The notes under the pieces: generated by a model
Seen by the model: only the letters and a program-made list of their open reading frames with translations
Databases searched by the model: none
What the model was told of the DNA's origin: nothing
From: Colletes latitarsis
Taxonomy: Eukaryota > Arthropoda > Insecta > Hymenoptera > Colletidae
Reading direction: 5' to 3'
Length of the DNA: 64,000 nt
NCBI RefSeq assembly: GCF_051014445.1
Contig: NW_027488384.1
Span: 558,001-622,000 of the forward strand
Shown: piece after piece, positions 36,355 through 49,800 of the stretch
Position numbering within the stretch: the first letter of the stretch is position 1
Layout of the letters: each line of letters opens with the position of its first letter
Program-made: the position numbers and the translations under genes

Positions 36355-37406
36355 TGTTAGGGGGAGGAGGTTTGAAAATACCTCGCCTAACGGGGGTCCG
36401 GATCTCGAGGGAAGGAACAGACGGAGAATAAGCGATACAATTATAATGTTATTTTCGCCGGATCGCCTTATGCGACCAAGCCGTTTATTTAGTCGGTATA
36501 GGTTTTTTTTGATAATCGGCCGACGTCTGCCAGACGATCAGTGTTGCGGCCTGTGTTGTTACCCTGAAACAGAAAGAGATACGACTAGGCGTTAAATACC
36601 TGTCGACGTGAGTCACGTCGCTTGTCTTTCTCTCTTTGGTACGCTCCTGGTCGGTGCTTGTCGCACCTAGGAGCGGGAATCTCTGCCGCCGCGATACGCA
36701 GCTAAGCTAGTGGACTGTACGTGTGTGAGCGTTCCCTTTAAACCGGGAATCGCTCGCTTTCTTCCAATTAGGGAATTTCCTCTCGGTTTTCTGTTCGACT
36801 GCAACACTTGATTGTCGCAGGAGAGGGTGCCTAGAGGGAGGTTGTAAGGCTCCAACCGTCACCCGGTCCTCGGCCCCTTACCGTCTTCGTATGCGTGTGT
36901 ACGGAACACGATGCGGTGCAGTCTTTCAATGGCGTATAGGACGTCTTACTATTGAGACTGGCACCACGACGCCTTGTGAGTCGCGTTCTACGCGCAGTGA
37001 CCGTACAAGACTGGCGATCAGAGAACAACGCTCTGGCATTCGCCGGAAGCTGGGCTTAGAATAACTCGTCCCACGCTCCGACTGGAAGGCGGCAAGTCCA
37101 CCCAAGGTATTTACGCCAATAAGGCCACTTTAGGTGGTTGTAAGACCGTTCGATTGAATCAAGGGAGGATCGAGTCTTAATCTCGATACCTCTCGCACGA
37201 CCGCTGTTTGCAGCGATACGCGGAAAATTCGGGAACTCGATGATACCAAAGAGTTTCCCGCAGTCTTTAATCGGGTCGTACTCACGACCGAATCGATTAA
37301 CTGGTTTGATTCGACAACCGGAATTACACGCAGTTTACTGGGGGCAGTTTGCTTACGCAAGCTAATCCCGTAAAGCTGCGGCTATACGTCGGTTGCCCGC
37401 TTTGTG

Positions 37407-37590
37407 AAAATTCGAATAACTCGAACTTTCAACGTCGCGTGGGAATCAACCGCTTGAACCCGAGAATTTTCTTTATGCCTTTTTTTTTCTTAATTTGTTC
37501 GAATGCTCGAATAACTCGAAGCAATTCGAATATTGTGAGGGCCTGTTGAATTTCAACGAATGCTCGAATAACTCGAAGCGATTCGGAATA
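37407..37590. repeat. Short direct repeats inside the LTR (CGAATAACTCGAA family)
   Basis: GAATGCTCGAATAACTCGAA occurs at 37501-37520 and again at 37558-37577, 57 bp apart, and a related AATTCGAATAACTCGAA lies near 37408. Further diverged versions (AATCGAATTAACTCGAT) lie near the LTR end at 37969-37985. Repeats like this in a U3 region could bind a regulator or could simply be replication slippage products. Confidence 0.7.
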
Positions 37591-37964
37591 TGTTAAATTA
37601 GGTAAAGCGTGATCGTTTATCGATCCGCGCTTGGCAGGCTCTCGTTAGCAAGTGACGGACGAGCACGAGCTGCCGAAAAGTACGCGTAAGAGAGGGGGAA
37701 TCCTCCGACGCGCGGCGCTGTCGCCGTGGCTCTCGTCCGTCTTTTTCTAACATGTAATTATCGCACCTTCTCTATGGTCGAGCGTTTAACCGAAAAGTTC
37801 GAAATCGAACGTTACTGTACTGCTCGCGTGACTTACAGAAAAACTCAAGGAGCGAGAGTTTTTCTGCTGCCTTCTGTTTCGAGTCGCGGACGCGTCGACC
37901 TAGAATGTTCTGGTCGGTCGCGTATATTGAAAACAAAGCGGATTAACGGCTTGTTACGGGTTTA

Positions 37965-37970
37965 AATAAA
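37965..37970 (+). promoter_or_regulatory. Possible polyadenylation signal AATAAA in the LTR
   Basis: AATAAA lies 24 bp before the right LTR end and would suit a plus-strand LTR with a very short U5. A TATATT word lies about 40 bp upstream near 37923. The opposite strand also has AATAAA (36484-36489), so this is weak evidence for orientation. Confidence 0.3.
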
Positions 37971-37994
37971 TCGAATTAACTCGATCTTTAAACA

Positions 37995-37999
37995 AACAT
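37995..37999. repeat. 5-bp target duplication, right of the solo LTR
   Basis: AACAT directly follows the terminal AAACA of the LTR and precedes ACATGTTGACCTGATCGAGG, the expected continuation of the interrupted monomer. Confidence 0.85.
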
Positions 38000-40900
38000 A
38001 CATGTTGACCTGATCGAGGGTTTTTTCTGGTTTGGATCACGTAGTAATGTGGTACCACACTAAAACAGACAATTAAACCTGATTTCGATTAATATTTCAG
38101 AGGATAACACACGTTAGGTCTAGGTTAGGTGGGGATTTGCCCTCATCAGGCTCATACATTCGCGTTTTTCACATACTTGTTGAACAGATCCTGGGTTTTT
38201 TCTGGTTTGGATCACGTACTATTGTGGTACCACACTGAAACAGTCCATTAAACCTGGTTTCGATCAATATTTTAGAGAATAATTCATGTTAGGTCTAGGT
38301 TTGGACTGGTATTTGCTCTCATCAGGCTCGTACTTTCGCATATTTCTCATACTTGATGGTCAGATTCTGGGCTTTTTCTGGTTTGGATCACGTAGTAATG
38401 TGGTACCACACTGAAACAGACCATTAAACCTGGATCGATTAATATTTTAGTGGATAACACATGTTAGGTCTAGGTTAGGTCTGGGATTTGCCCTCATCAG
38501 GATCATACTATTGCAGTTTTAACATACATGTTGAACAGATCCCTGGATTTTGCTGGCTTGGATCACGTAGTAATGTGGTACCACACTGAAACAGTCCATT
38601 AAACCTGGTTTCGATCAATATTTTGTAGGATAACGCAAGCTTGGTCTGGGATAGGTCTGGGATTTGCCCCCATCAGGGTCATATTTTCGCGTTTTTCACA
38701 TACTTGTTGAACAGATACCTGGCTATTTCTGATTTGGATCACGTGGTAATGTGGTATCACACTGATACAGTCCATGAAACCTGGTTTCGATCAATATTTT
38801 GGAGGATATCGCAGGTTAGGTCTGGGTTAGGCCTAGAATTTGCCCTCATCAGGCTCATACTTTCGCATATTTCTCATACTTGTTGGCTAGATCCTGTGCT
38901 TTTTCTGGATTGAATCACGTAGTAATGTGGTACCCCACTGAAACAGACCATTAAACCTGGTTTCGATTATTAGATTAGAGGAAAACGCAAGTTATGTCTG
39001 GGATAGGTCTGGGATTTGCCCTCATCAGGCTCACACTTTCGCGTTTTTGACATACGTGTTGAACAGATCCTGGGTTTTTTCTGGTTTGGATCACGTAGTA
39101 ATGTGGTGCCAAACTGAAACAGTCAATTAAACCTGGTTTCGATCAACATTTTAGAGGATAACGCATGTTAGGTCTCGGTTAGGCCAGAGATTTGCCCACA
39201 TCAGGGTCATACTGTCACATATTTCGCATACTTGTTGGCCAGATTCCGGGCTTTTTCTGGTTTGGATCACGTGGTAATGTGGTATCACACTGATACAGTC
39301 CATGAAACCTGGTTTCGATTAATATTTTAGTGGATAACACATGTTAGGTCTAGATTAGGTCTGGGATTTGCCCTCATCAGGATCATACTTTTGCAGTTTT
39401 AACATGCATGTTGCACAGATCCCTGGCTTTTTCTGATTTGGATCACGTGGTAATGTGGTACCCCACTGAAACAGACCATTAAACCTGGTTTCGATTATTA
39501 GTTTAGAGGATAACGCAAGTTATGTCTGGGATAGGTCCGGGATTTGCCCTCATCAGTCTCATACATTCGCATTCTTCACATACTTCTTGAACAGAACCTG
39601 GGTATTTTCTGGTTTGGATCACATAGTAATGTGGTACCACACTGAAACAGTCAATTAAACCTGGTATCGATCAATATTTTGTAGGACAATGCAAGTTAGG
39701 TCTGGGATAGGACCGGGATTTGCCCTCATCAGGCTCATATTTTCGCGTTTTTCACATACTTGTTGCACAGACCCCTGGCTTTTTCTGTTTTGGATCACGT
39801 AGTAATGTGGTACCACACTGAAACAGTCGATAAATCCTGGTTTCGATCAATATCTTAGAGGTTAACGCATGTTAGGCCTAGGTTAGGCCTGGGATTTGCC
39901 CTCATCACGGTCATACTTTCGCTGTTTTAACATACATAATGACCTGAGCGAGGGTTTTTTCTGCTTTGGATCACGTAGCAAAGAGGTACCACACTAAAAC
40001 AGTCAATTAAACCTGGCTTCGATAAATATTTTAGAGGATAACGCAAGTTATGTCTGGGATAGGTCTGGGATTTGCCCTCATCAGGCTCATACTTTCGCGT
40101 TTTTCACATACTTGTTGTAGAGATCCTGGGCTTTGGCTGGATTGGATCACGTAGTAGTGTTGCACCACACTGAAACAGTCCATTAAACCTGGTTTCGATC
40201 AATATTTTAGAGAATAATTCGTGTTAGGTCTAGGTTAGGTCTGGGATTTTCCCTCATCAGACACATACTTTCGCATTCTTCACATACGTGTGGAACTGAT
40301 CCCTGACTCTTTCTGGTTTGGATCACGTACTGTTGTGGTACCACAGTGAAACAGTCCATTAAACCTGGTTTCGACCAATATTTTAGAGGATAACGCATGT
40401 TAGGTCTAGGTTAGGCCTGGGATTTGCCCTCATCAGTCTCATACTTTCGCATTTTTGACATACCTGTTGAACAGATCCGGGGTTTTTCTGGTTTGGATCA
40501 CGTAGTAATGTGGTACCACACTGAAACAGTCCATTAAACCTGGTATCGATCAATTTTTTTAGAGGATAACGCATGTTAGGTCTAGGTCAGGCCTGGGATT
40601 TGCCCTCATCGGGGTCATCCTTTCGCAGTTATAACATACATGTTGACATGAGCGAGGGTTTTTTCTGCTTTGGATCACGTAGCAAAGTGGTTCCACACTA
40701 AAACTGTCAACTAAACCTGGTTTCGATAAATATTTTAGAGGATAACGCAAGTTATGTCTGGGATAGGTCTGGGATTTGCCCTCATCAGGCTCATACTTTC
40801 GCGTTTTTCACATACTTGTTGTAGAGATCCTGGGCTTTGGCTGGATTGGATCACGTAGTAGTGTTGCACCACACTGAAACAGTCCATTAAACCTGGTTTC

Positions 40901-43900
40901 GATCAATATTTTAGAGGATAACGCAAGTTAGGTTTGGGATAGGTCTGGGATGTGCCCTCATCAGGCTCATACCTTCGCATTTTTGACATACCTGTTGAAC
41001 AGATCCTGGGTTTTTCTGGTTTGGATCACGTAGTAATGTGGTACCACACTGAAACAGTCAATTAAACCGGGTTTCGATCAATATTTTAGAGGATAACGCA
41101 AGTTAGTTCTTGGAAAGTTCTGGGATCTGCCCTCATCAGGCTCATACCTTCGCATTTTTCACTTACCTGTTGAACAGATCCTGGGTTTTTCTGGTTTGTA
41201 TCACGTAGTAATGTGGTACCACACTGAAACAGTCAATTAAACCTGGTTTCGATAAATATTTTAGAGGATAACGCAAGTTATGTCTGGGATAGGTCTGGGA
41301 TTTGCCCTCATCAGGCTCATACTTTCGCGTTTTTTACATACTTGTTGTAGAGATCCTGGGCTTTGGCTGGATTGGATCACGTAGTAGTGTTGTACCCCAC
41401 TGAAACAGTTCATTAAACCTGGTTTCGATCAATATTTTAGAGAATAATTCGTGTTAGGTCTAGGTTAGGTCTGGGATTTGCCCTCATCGTGCTCGTACTT
41501 TCGCATATCTCTCATACTTGAAGGAGAGATTCTGGGCTTTTTCTGGTTTGGATCACGTAGTAATGTGGTACCACACTGAAACAGTCCATTAAACCTGGTT
41601 TCGATCAATATTTTAGAGGATAACGCATGTCATGTCCAGGTTAGGCCTGGGATTTGCCGACATCAGACTCATACTCTCGCATTCTTCACATACTTGTTGA
41701 GCAGATCCTGGATTTTTTCTGGTTTGGATCACGTAGTAATGTGGTACCCCACTGAAAGAGACCATTAAACCTGGTTTCGATTATTAGTTTAGAGGATAAC
41801 GCAAGTTATGTCTGGGATAGTTCTGGGATTTGCCCTCATCAGGCTCATTCTTTCGCGTTTTTCTCATACTTGTTGAAGAGATCCTGGGCTTTTTCTGGAT
41901 TGGATCACGTAGTAATGTGGTACCACACTGAAGCAGTCCATTAAACCTGGTTTCGATCAATATTTTAGAGAATAATTCATATTAGGTCTTAGTTAGGACT
42001 GGCATTTGCTCTCATCGGGCTCGTACTTTCGCATTCTTCACATACTTCCTGAACATATCCTGGGTTTTTTCAGGTTTGGATCACGTAGTAATGTGGTGCC
42101 ACAATGAAACAGTCAATTAAACCCGGTTTCGATCAACATTTTAGAGGATAACGCATGTTAGGTCTCGGTTAGGCCAGAGATATGCCCACATCAGGGTCAT
42201 ACTTTCACATATTTCTCATACTTGATGGTCAGATTCTGGGCCTTTACTGGTTTGGATCACGTGGTAATGTGGTATCACACTGAAACTGTCATTTAAACGT
42301 GGTTTCCGTCAATATTTTAGAGGATAACGCAAGTTAGGTGTGGGATAGGTCTGGGATCTGCCCTCATCAGGCTCATACCTTCGCATTTTTCACGTACTTG
42401 CTGAACAGATCCTGGGTTTTTCTGGTTTGGATCACGTAGTAATGTGGTACCACACTGAAACAGTCAATTAAACCTGGTTTCCATCAATATTTTAGAGCAC
42501 AACACATGTTAGGTCTGGGTTAGGTCCAGGATTTGCCCTCATCAGTCTCATACATTCGCATTCTTCACATACTTCTAGAACAGATCCTGAGTTTTTTTTG
42601 GTTTGGGTCACATAGTAATGTGGTACCACACTGAAACAGTCAACTAAGCCAGGTCTCGAACAATATTTTATAGGATAACGCAAGTTATGTCTGGGATAGG
42701 TCTAGGATTTGCCCACATCAGGGTCATATTTTCGCATTTTTCATATACTTGTTGAGCAGATCCCGGGATCTTTTCTGGATTGTATCAGGTAGCAATGTGG
42801 TGCCACACTGAAACAGTCCGTTAAACCTGGTTTCGATCAATATTTTAGGGGATAACGCATGTTAGGTCTAGGTTAGGTCTGGGATTTGCAGGCATCAGGC
42901 TCATACTTTCGCAGTTTTATCATACATGTTGACCTGATCGAGGGTTTTTTCTGCTTTGGATCACGTAGTAATGTGGTACCACACTAAAACAGTCAATTAA
43001 ACCTGGTTTCGATAAATATTTTAGAGGATAACGCAAGTTATGTCTGGGATAGGTCTGGGGTTTGCCCTCATCAGGCTCATACTTTCGCGTTTTTCACATA
43101 CTTGATGAAGAGATCCTGGGCTTTTTCTGGATTGGATCACGTAGTAATGTGGTACCACACTGAAACAGTCAATTAAACCTGGTATCGATCAATATTTTAT
43201 AGGACAACGCAAGTTAGGTCTGGGATAGTTCCGGGATTTGCCCTCATCAGGCTCATATTTTCGCGTTTTTCACATACTTGTTGCACAGACCCCTGGCTTT
43301 TTCTGTTTTGGATCACGTAGTAATGTGGTACCACACTGAAACAGTCGATAAATCCTGGTTTCGATCAATATCTTAGAGGATAACGCATGTTAGGTCTAGG
43401 TCAGGCCTGGGATTTGCCCTCATCGGGGTCATCCTTTCGCAGTTTTAACATACATGTTGACCTGAGCGAGGGTTTTTTCTGCTTTGGATCACGTAGCAAA
43501 GTGGTTCCACACTAAAACTGTCAACTAAACCTGGTTTCGATAAATATTTTAGAGGATAACGCAAGTTATGTCTGGGATAGGTCCAGGATTTGCCCTCATC
43601 AGTCTCATACATTCGCATTCTTCACATACTTCTAGAACAGATCCTGAGTTTTTTTTGGTTTGGGTCACATAGTAATGTGGTACCACACTGAAACAGTCAA
43701 CTAAGCCAGGTCTCGAACAATATTTTATAGGATAACGCGAGTTATGTCTGGGATAGGTCTAGGATTTGCCCACATCAGGGTCATATTTTCGCATTTTTCA
43801 TATACTTGTTGAGCAGATCCTGGGATCTTTTCTGGATTGTATCAGGTAGCAATGTGGTGCCACACTGAAACAGTCCGTTAAACCTGGTTTCGATCAATAT

Positions 43901-46815
43901 TTTAGAGGATAACGCATGTTAGGTCTAGGTTAGGTCTGGGATTTGCAGGCATCAGGCTCATACTTTCGCAGTTTTATCATACATGTTGACCTGATCGAGG
44001 GTTTTTTCTGCATTGGATCACGTAGTAATGTGGTACCACACTAAAACAGTCAATTAAACCTGGTTTCGATAAATATTTTAGAGGATAACGCAAGTTATGT
44101 CTGGGATAGGTCTGGGGTTTGCCCTCATCAGGCTCATACTTTCGCGTTTTTCACATACTTGATGAAGAGATCCTGGGCTTTTTCTGGATTGGATCACGTA
44201 GTAATGTGGTACCACACTGAAACAGTCCATTAAACCTGGTTTCGATGATTATTTTAGAGAATAGTTCATGTTAGGTCCAGGTTAGGCCTGGGATTTGCCC
44301 TCATCAGGGTCATACTTTCGCGTTTTCCACAAACTTGTTGAAGAGATCCTGGGCTTTTTCTGGATTGGATCACGTAGTAATGTGGTACCACACTGAAACA
44401 GTCAATTAAACCTGGTATCGATCAATATTTTATAGGACAACGCAAGTTAGGTCTGGGATAGTTCCGGGATTTGCCCTCATCAGGCTCATATTTTCGCGTT
44501 TTTCACATACTTGTTGCACAGACCCCTGGCTTTTTCTGTTTTGGATCACGTAGTAATGTGGTACCACACTGAAACAGTCGATAAATCCTGGTTTCGATCA
44601 ATATCTTAGAGGATAACGCATGTTAGGTCTAGGTCAGGCCTGGGATTTGCCCTCATCGGGGTCATCCTTTCGCAGTTTTAACATACATGTTGACCTGAGC
44701 GAGGGTTTTTTCTGCTTTGGATCACGTAGCAAAGTGGTTCCACACTAAAACTGTCAACTAAACCTGGTTTCGATAAATATTTTAGAGGATAACGCAAGTT
44801 ATGTCTGGGATAGGTCTGGGATTTGCCCTCATCAGGCTCATACTTTCGCGTTTTTCACATACTTGTTGTAGAGATCCTGGGCTTTGGCTGGATTGGATCA
44901 CGTAGTAGTGTTGCACCACACTGAAACAGTCCATTAAACCTGGTTTCGATCAATATTTTAGAGAATAATTCGTGTTAGGTCTAGGTTAGGTCTGGGATTT
45001 GCCCTCATCGGGCTCGTGCTTTCGCATATTTCTCATACTTGATGATCAGATTCTGGGCTTTTTCTGCTTTGGATCACGTAGCAAAGTGGTACCACACAGA
45101 AACAGTCAATTAAACCTGGTTTCGACCAATATTTGAGGGGATAACGCAAGTTAGGTCTGGGATAGGTCCGGGATTTGCCCTCATCAGGCTCATACTTTCG
45201 CGTTTTTCACATACTTGTTGAACAGATCCTGGGTTTTTCTGGTTTGGATGACGTAGTAATGTGGTACCACACCGAAACAGACCATTAAACCAGGTTTGGA
45301 TTAATATTTTAGTGGATAACGCAAGTTATGTCTGGGATAGGTCTGGGATTTGCCCTCATCAGGCTCATACTTTCGCGTTTTTCACATACTTGTTGAACAG
45401 ATCCCTGGATTTTGCTGGTTTGGATCACATCGTAATGTGGTACCACACTGAAACAGTCAACTAAACCTGGTTTCCACCAATATTTTTGAGGATAACGCAT
45501 GTTAGGTCTAGGTTAGGCCTGGGATTTTCCCTCATCAGACTCATACTTTCGCATTCTTCACATACTTGTTGAACAGATCCTGGGTTTTTTCTGGTTTGGA
45601 TCACGTAGGAATGTGGTACCACACTGAAACAGTCAATTAAACCTGGTTTCGATCAATATTTTAGAGGATAACGCAAGTTAGGTTTGGGATAGGTCTGGGA
45701 TGTGCCCTCATCAGGCTCATACCTTCGCATTTTTGACATACCTGTTGAACAGATCCTGGGTTTTTCTGGTTTGGATCACGTAGTAATGTGGTACCACACT
45801 GAAACAGTCAATTAAACCGGGTTTCGATCAACATTTTAGAGGATAACGCAAGTTAGTTCTTGGAAAGTTCTGGGATCTGCCCTCATCAGGCTCATACCTT
45901 CGCATTTTTCACATACCTGTTGAACAGATCCTGGGTTTTTCTGGTTTGTATCACGTAGTAATGTGGTACCACACCGAAACAGTCGATTAAACCTTGTTTC
46001 GATCAATATTTTTCAGGATAACGCATGTTAGGTCTAGGTTAGGCCTGAGATTTTCCCTCATCAGACTCATACTTTCGCAGTTTTAACATACATGTTGACC
46101 TGAGCGAGGGTTTTTTCTGCTTTGGATCACGTAGCAAAGAGGTACCACACTAAAACAGTCAATTAAACCTGGTTTCGATAAATATTTTAGGGGATAACGC
46201 AAGTTATGTCTGGGATAGGTCCGGCATTTGCTCTCATCAGGCTCATACTGTCACATATTTCTCATTCTTGTTGGCCAGATCCTGGGCTCCCACTGGTTTG
46301 GATCACGTAGTTATGTGGTACCACACTGAAACAGTCAATTAAACCTGGTTTCGATCAATATTTTATGGGATAACGCAAGTTAGGTCTGGAGCAGGTCTGG
46401 GATTTCAACTCATCAGGGTCATATTGTCGCGTATTTCTCATACTTGTTGAACAGATCCCCGGCTTTTTCTGGTTTGGATCACGTACTAATGTGGTACCAC
46501 ACTGAAACAGTCCATTAAACATGGTTTCGATCAATATTTTAGAGGATAACGCATGTTAGGTCTAGGTTAGGCCTGGGATTTTCCCTCATCAGACTCACAC
46601 TTTCGCATTACTTCACATACTTGTTGAACAGATCCTGGGCTTTTTCTGGACTGGATCACGTAGTAATGTGGTACCACACTGAGACAGACCATTAAACCTG
46701 GTTTCGATTAATATTTTAGAGGATAAAACATGTTAGGCCTAGGTTAGGTCGGGAATTTGCCCTCATCAGGGTCATACTTTCGCATTCTTCACATACCTGT
46801 TGAACAGATCCTGGG
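38000..46815. repeat. 176-bp satellite block, mixed monomer types
   Basis: More heterogeneous monomers occur here than in the left half. Long-range repeats include about 42.5 kb versus 43.6 kb (offset about 1057 bp, six monomers; marked by the word ACTTCTAGAACAGATCCTGAG) and about 43.17 kb versus 44.40 kb (offset about 1233 bp, seven monomers). A variant with the word GTAGTAGTGTTGCACC and GGGCTTTGGCTGG recurs near 40.1, 40.8, 41.3 and 44.9 kb. No gene is visible. Confidence 0.92.
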
Positions 46816-49800
46816 TTATTTCTCGTTTGGATCACGTAGTAATGTGGTACCACACTGAAACAGTCAACTGAACCTGGTTTCCATCAATATTTTAGAGGAT
46901 AGCGCATGTTAGGTCTAGGTTAGGTCTGGGATTTGCTCTCATCAGGCTCATACTTTCGTATATTTCTCATTCTTGTTGGCCAGATCCTGGGCTTCCACTG
47001 GTTTGGATCACGTAGTAATGTGGTACCGCACTGAAACAGTCAACTAAACCTGGTCTTGATAAATATTTTAGAGGATAACGCATGTTAGGTCTGGGTTAGG
47101 TGTAGGATTTGCCCTCACCATTCTCATACTTGCAACATTCTTCACATACTTCTTGAACAGATCCGGGGTTTCTTCTTGTTTCGATCACGTAGTAATGTGG
47201 TACCACACTGAAACAGTCAATTAAACCTCGTTTCGATCAATATTTTAGAGGATAATGCAAGTTAGGTCTAGGTTAGGCCTGGGATTTGCCCACATCAGAC
47301 TCATACTTTCGCATTCTTCACATACTTGATGAACAGATCCAGGGTTTTTTTCTGCATTAGATCACGTAGTAAAGTGGTACCACACTGAGACAGTCAATTA
47401 AACCTGGTTTCAATGAATATTTTAGAGGACAACGCAAGTTATGTCTGAGATACGTCTGGGATTTGCCCTCATCAGGCTCATACTTTCTCATATTTCTCAT
47501 ACTTGTTCGCTAGATCCTGGGCTTTTTTCAGCTTTGGATCAGGTAGTAATGTGGTACCGCACTGAAACAGTCAATTAAACCTGGTTTCCATCAATATTTT
47601 AGAGGATAACACATGTTAGGTCTGGGTTAGGTCCAGGATTGGCCATTATCAGTCTCACTCTTTCGCATTCTTCACATACTTCTTGAACAGATCCTGGGTT
47701 TTTTCTTGTTTCGATCACGTAGTAATGTGGTACCGCACTGTAACAGACCATTAAAACTGGTGTCGATTGATATTTTAGAGGATAACACATGTTAGGTATA
47801 GGTTAGGTCTGGGATTTGCCCTCATCAGGGTCATACTTTCGCATAATTCTCATACTTGTTGGCTAGATCCTGGGCTTTTTCTGGATTGGAACACGTAGTA
47901 ATGTAGTACCGCACTGAAACTGTCAATTAGACGTGGTTTCCGACAATATTTTAGAGGATAACACATGTTGGGTCTAGGATTTGCCCTCATCAGTCTCATA
48001 CTTTCACATTCTTCACATACTTCTTGAACAGATCCTATGTTTTTTCTAGATTCGATCACGTAGTAATGTGGTACCACACTGAAACAGTCAATTAAACCTG
48101 GTTTCGATGAATATTTTATAGCATAACGCAAGTTAGGTCTGGGATTTTCCCTCATCAGGGTCATATTTTCGCGTTTTTCACATACTTGTTGAACAGATAC
48201 CTAGCTTTTTCTGGTTTGGATCACGATCTAATGTGGTACCACACTGAAACAGTCCATTAAACCTGGTTTCGGTCAATATTTTAGAGGATAGCGCATGTTA
48301 GGTCTAGGTTAGGCCAGGTATTTGCCCTCATCAGGGTCATAGTTTCGCATATTTCTCATACATCTTGAACAGATCCTGGGTTTTTTCTTGTTTCGATCAC
48401 GTAGTAATGTGGTACCGCACTGTAACAGACCATTAAAACTGGTGTCGATTGATATTTTAGAGGATAACACATGTTAGGTCTAGGTTAGGTCTGGGATTTG
48501 CCCTCATCAGGGTCATACTTTCGCAGTTTTCAAATACCTGTTGACCTGATCGATGGTTTTTTCTGCTTTGGATCACGTAGTAAAGTGGTACCAACGTAAA
48601 ACAGTCAATTAAACCTGGTTTCGATCAATATTTTATAGGATATCACAAGTTAGGTCTGCGACAGAACTGGGATTTGCCCTCATTAGGATCATATTTTCGC
48701 GTTTTTCACATACTTGTTGAGCAGATCCCAGGCTTTTTCTGGTTTGGATCACGTACTAATGTGGTACCACTCAGAAACAGTCTATTCAACCTGGTTTCGA
48801 TCAATATTTTAGAGGATAACGCATCTTAGGTGTAGGTTAGGCCAGGGATTTGCCCTCATCAGGGTCATACTTTCGCAGTTTTAACATACATGTTGACCTG
48901 ATCGAGGGTTTTTTCTGCATTGGATCACGTAGTAAAGTGGTACCACACAGAAACAGTCAATTAAACCTGGTCTCGATCAATATTTTATAGGATAACGCAG
49001 GTTAGGTCTGGGACAGGTCTGGGATTTGCCCTCATCAGGGTCATATTTTCGCGTTTTTCATATACTTGATGATCAGATCCCTGGCTTTTTATGGTTTGGA
49101 TCACGAACAAATGTGGTACCGCACTGAAACAGTCCATTAAACCTGGTTTCGATCAATATTTTAGAGGATAACGCATGTTAGGTCTGGGTTAGGTCCAGGA
49201 TTGGCCATTATCAGTCTCACTCTTTCGCATTCTTCACATACTTCTTGAACAGATCCTGGGTTATTTCTCGTTTGGATCACGTAGTAATGTGGTACCACAC
49301 TGAAACAGTCAACTGAACCTGGTTTCCATCAATATTTTAGAGGATAGCGCATGTTAGGTCTAGGTTAGGTCTGGGATTTGCTCTCATCAGGCTCATACTT
49401 TCGTATATTTCTCATTCTTGTTGGCCAGATCCTGGGCTTCCACTGGTTTGGATCACGTAGTAATGTGGTACCGCACTGAAACAGTCAACTAAACCTGGTC
49501 TTGATAAATATTTTAGAGGATAACGCATGTTAGGTCTGGGTTAGGTGTAGGATTTGCCCTCACCATTCTCATACTTGCAACATTCTTCACATACTTCTTG
49601 AACAGATCCGGGGTTTCTTCTTGTTTCGATCACGTAGTAATGTGGTACCACACTGAAACAGTCAATTAAACCTCGTTTCGATCAATATTTTAGAGGATAA
49701 TGCAAGTTAGGTCTAGGTTAGGCCTGGGATTTGCCCACATCAGACTCATACTTTCGCATTCTTCACATACTTGATGAACAGATCCAGGGTTTTTTTCTGC

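Larger units (their letters stand above)
36355..37994. mobile_element. Solo long terminal repeat of an LTR retrotransposon
   Basis: A 1,640-bp non-satellite insertion begins TGTTAGGGGGAGG and ends CTTTAAACA, giving the TGTT/AACA terminal inverted bases expected of an LTR. AACAT is duplicated on both sides. No coding domain (gag, protease, reverse transcriptase, integrase), primer-binding site or second LTR is visible inside, so it is best read as a solo LTR left by recombination between the two LTRs of a full element. A 5-bp duplication fits BEL/Pao, Copia or many Gypsy elements, and the family cannot be set without a match. Short ORFs inside (for example 36317-36595 and 37726-37965) show no domain. 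Its base composition is more balanced than either the satellite or the non-LTR element. Orientation is uncertain. Confidence 0.8.

Noticed and set aside
36317..36595. 92-aa ORF across the satellite/LTR junction, and other short ORFs inside the LTR
   Set aside because: It starts in the satellite and crosses an insertion junction; none of these ORFs has a recognisable domain or similar length to a retroviral-type protein.
36355..37994. rRNA or tRNA gene fragment in the non-satellite insertion
   Set aside because: No tRNA cloverleaf with A and B boxes and no familiar rRNA core words were seen; LTR-type ends and target duplication explain the segment better.
47850..48164. 104-aa minus-strand ORF repeated at 50295, 52916 and 54654
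   Set aside because: It is longer only because two monomers here lack 11 bp, which changes the frame relationship. It is copied with the higher-order unit and has no domain.
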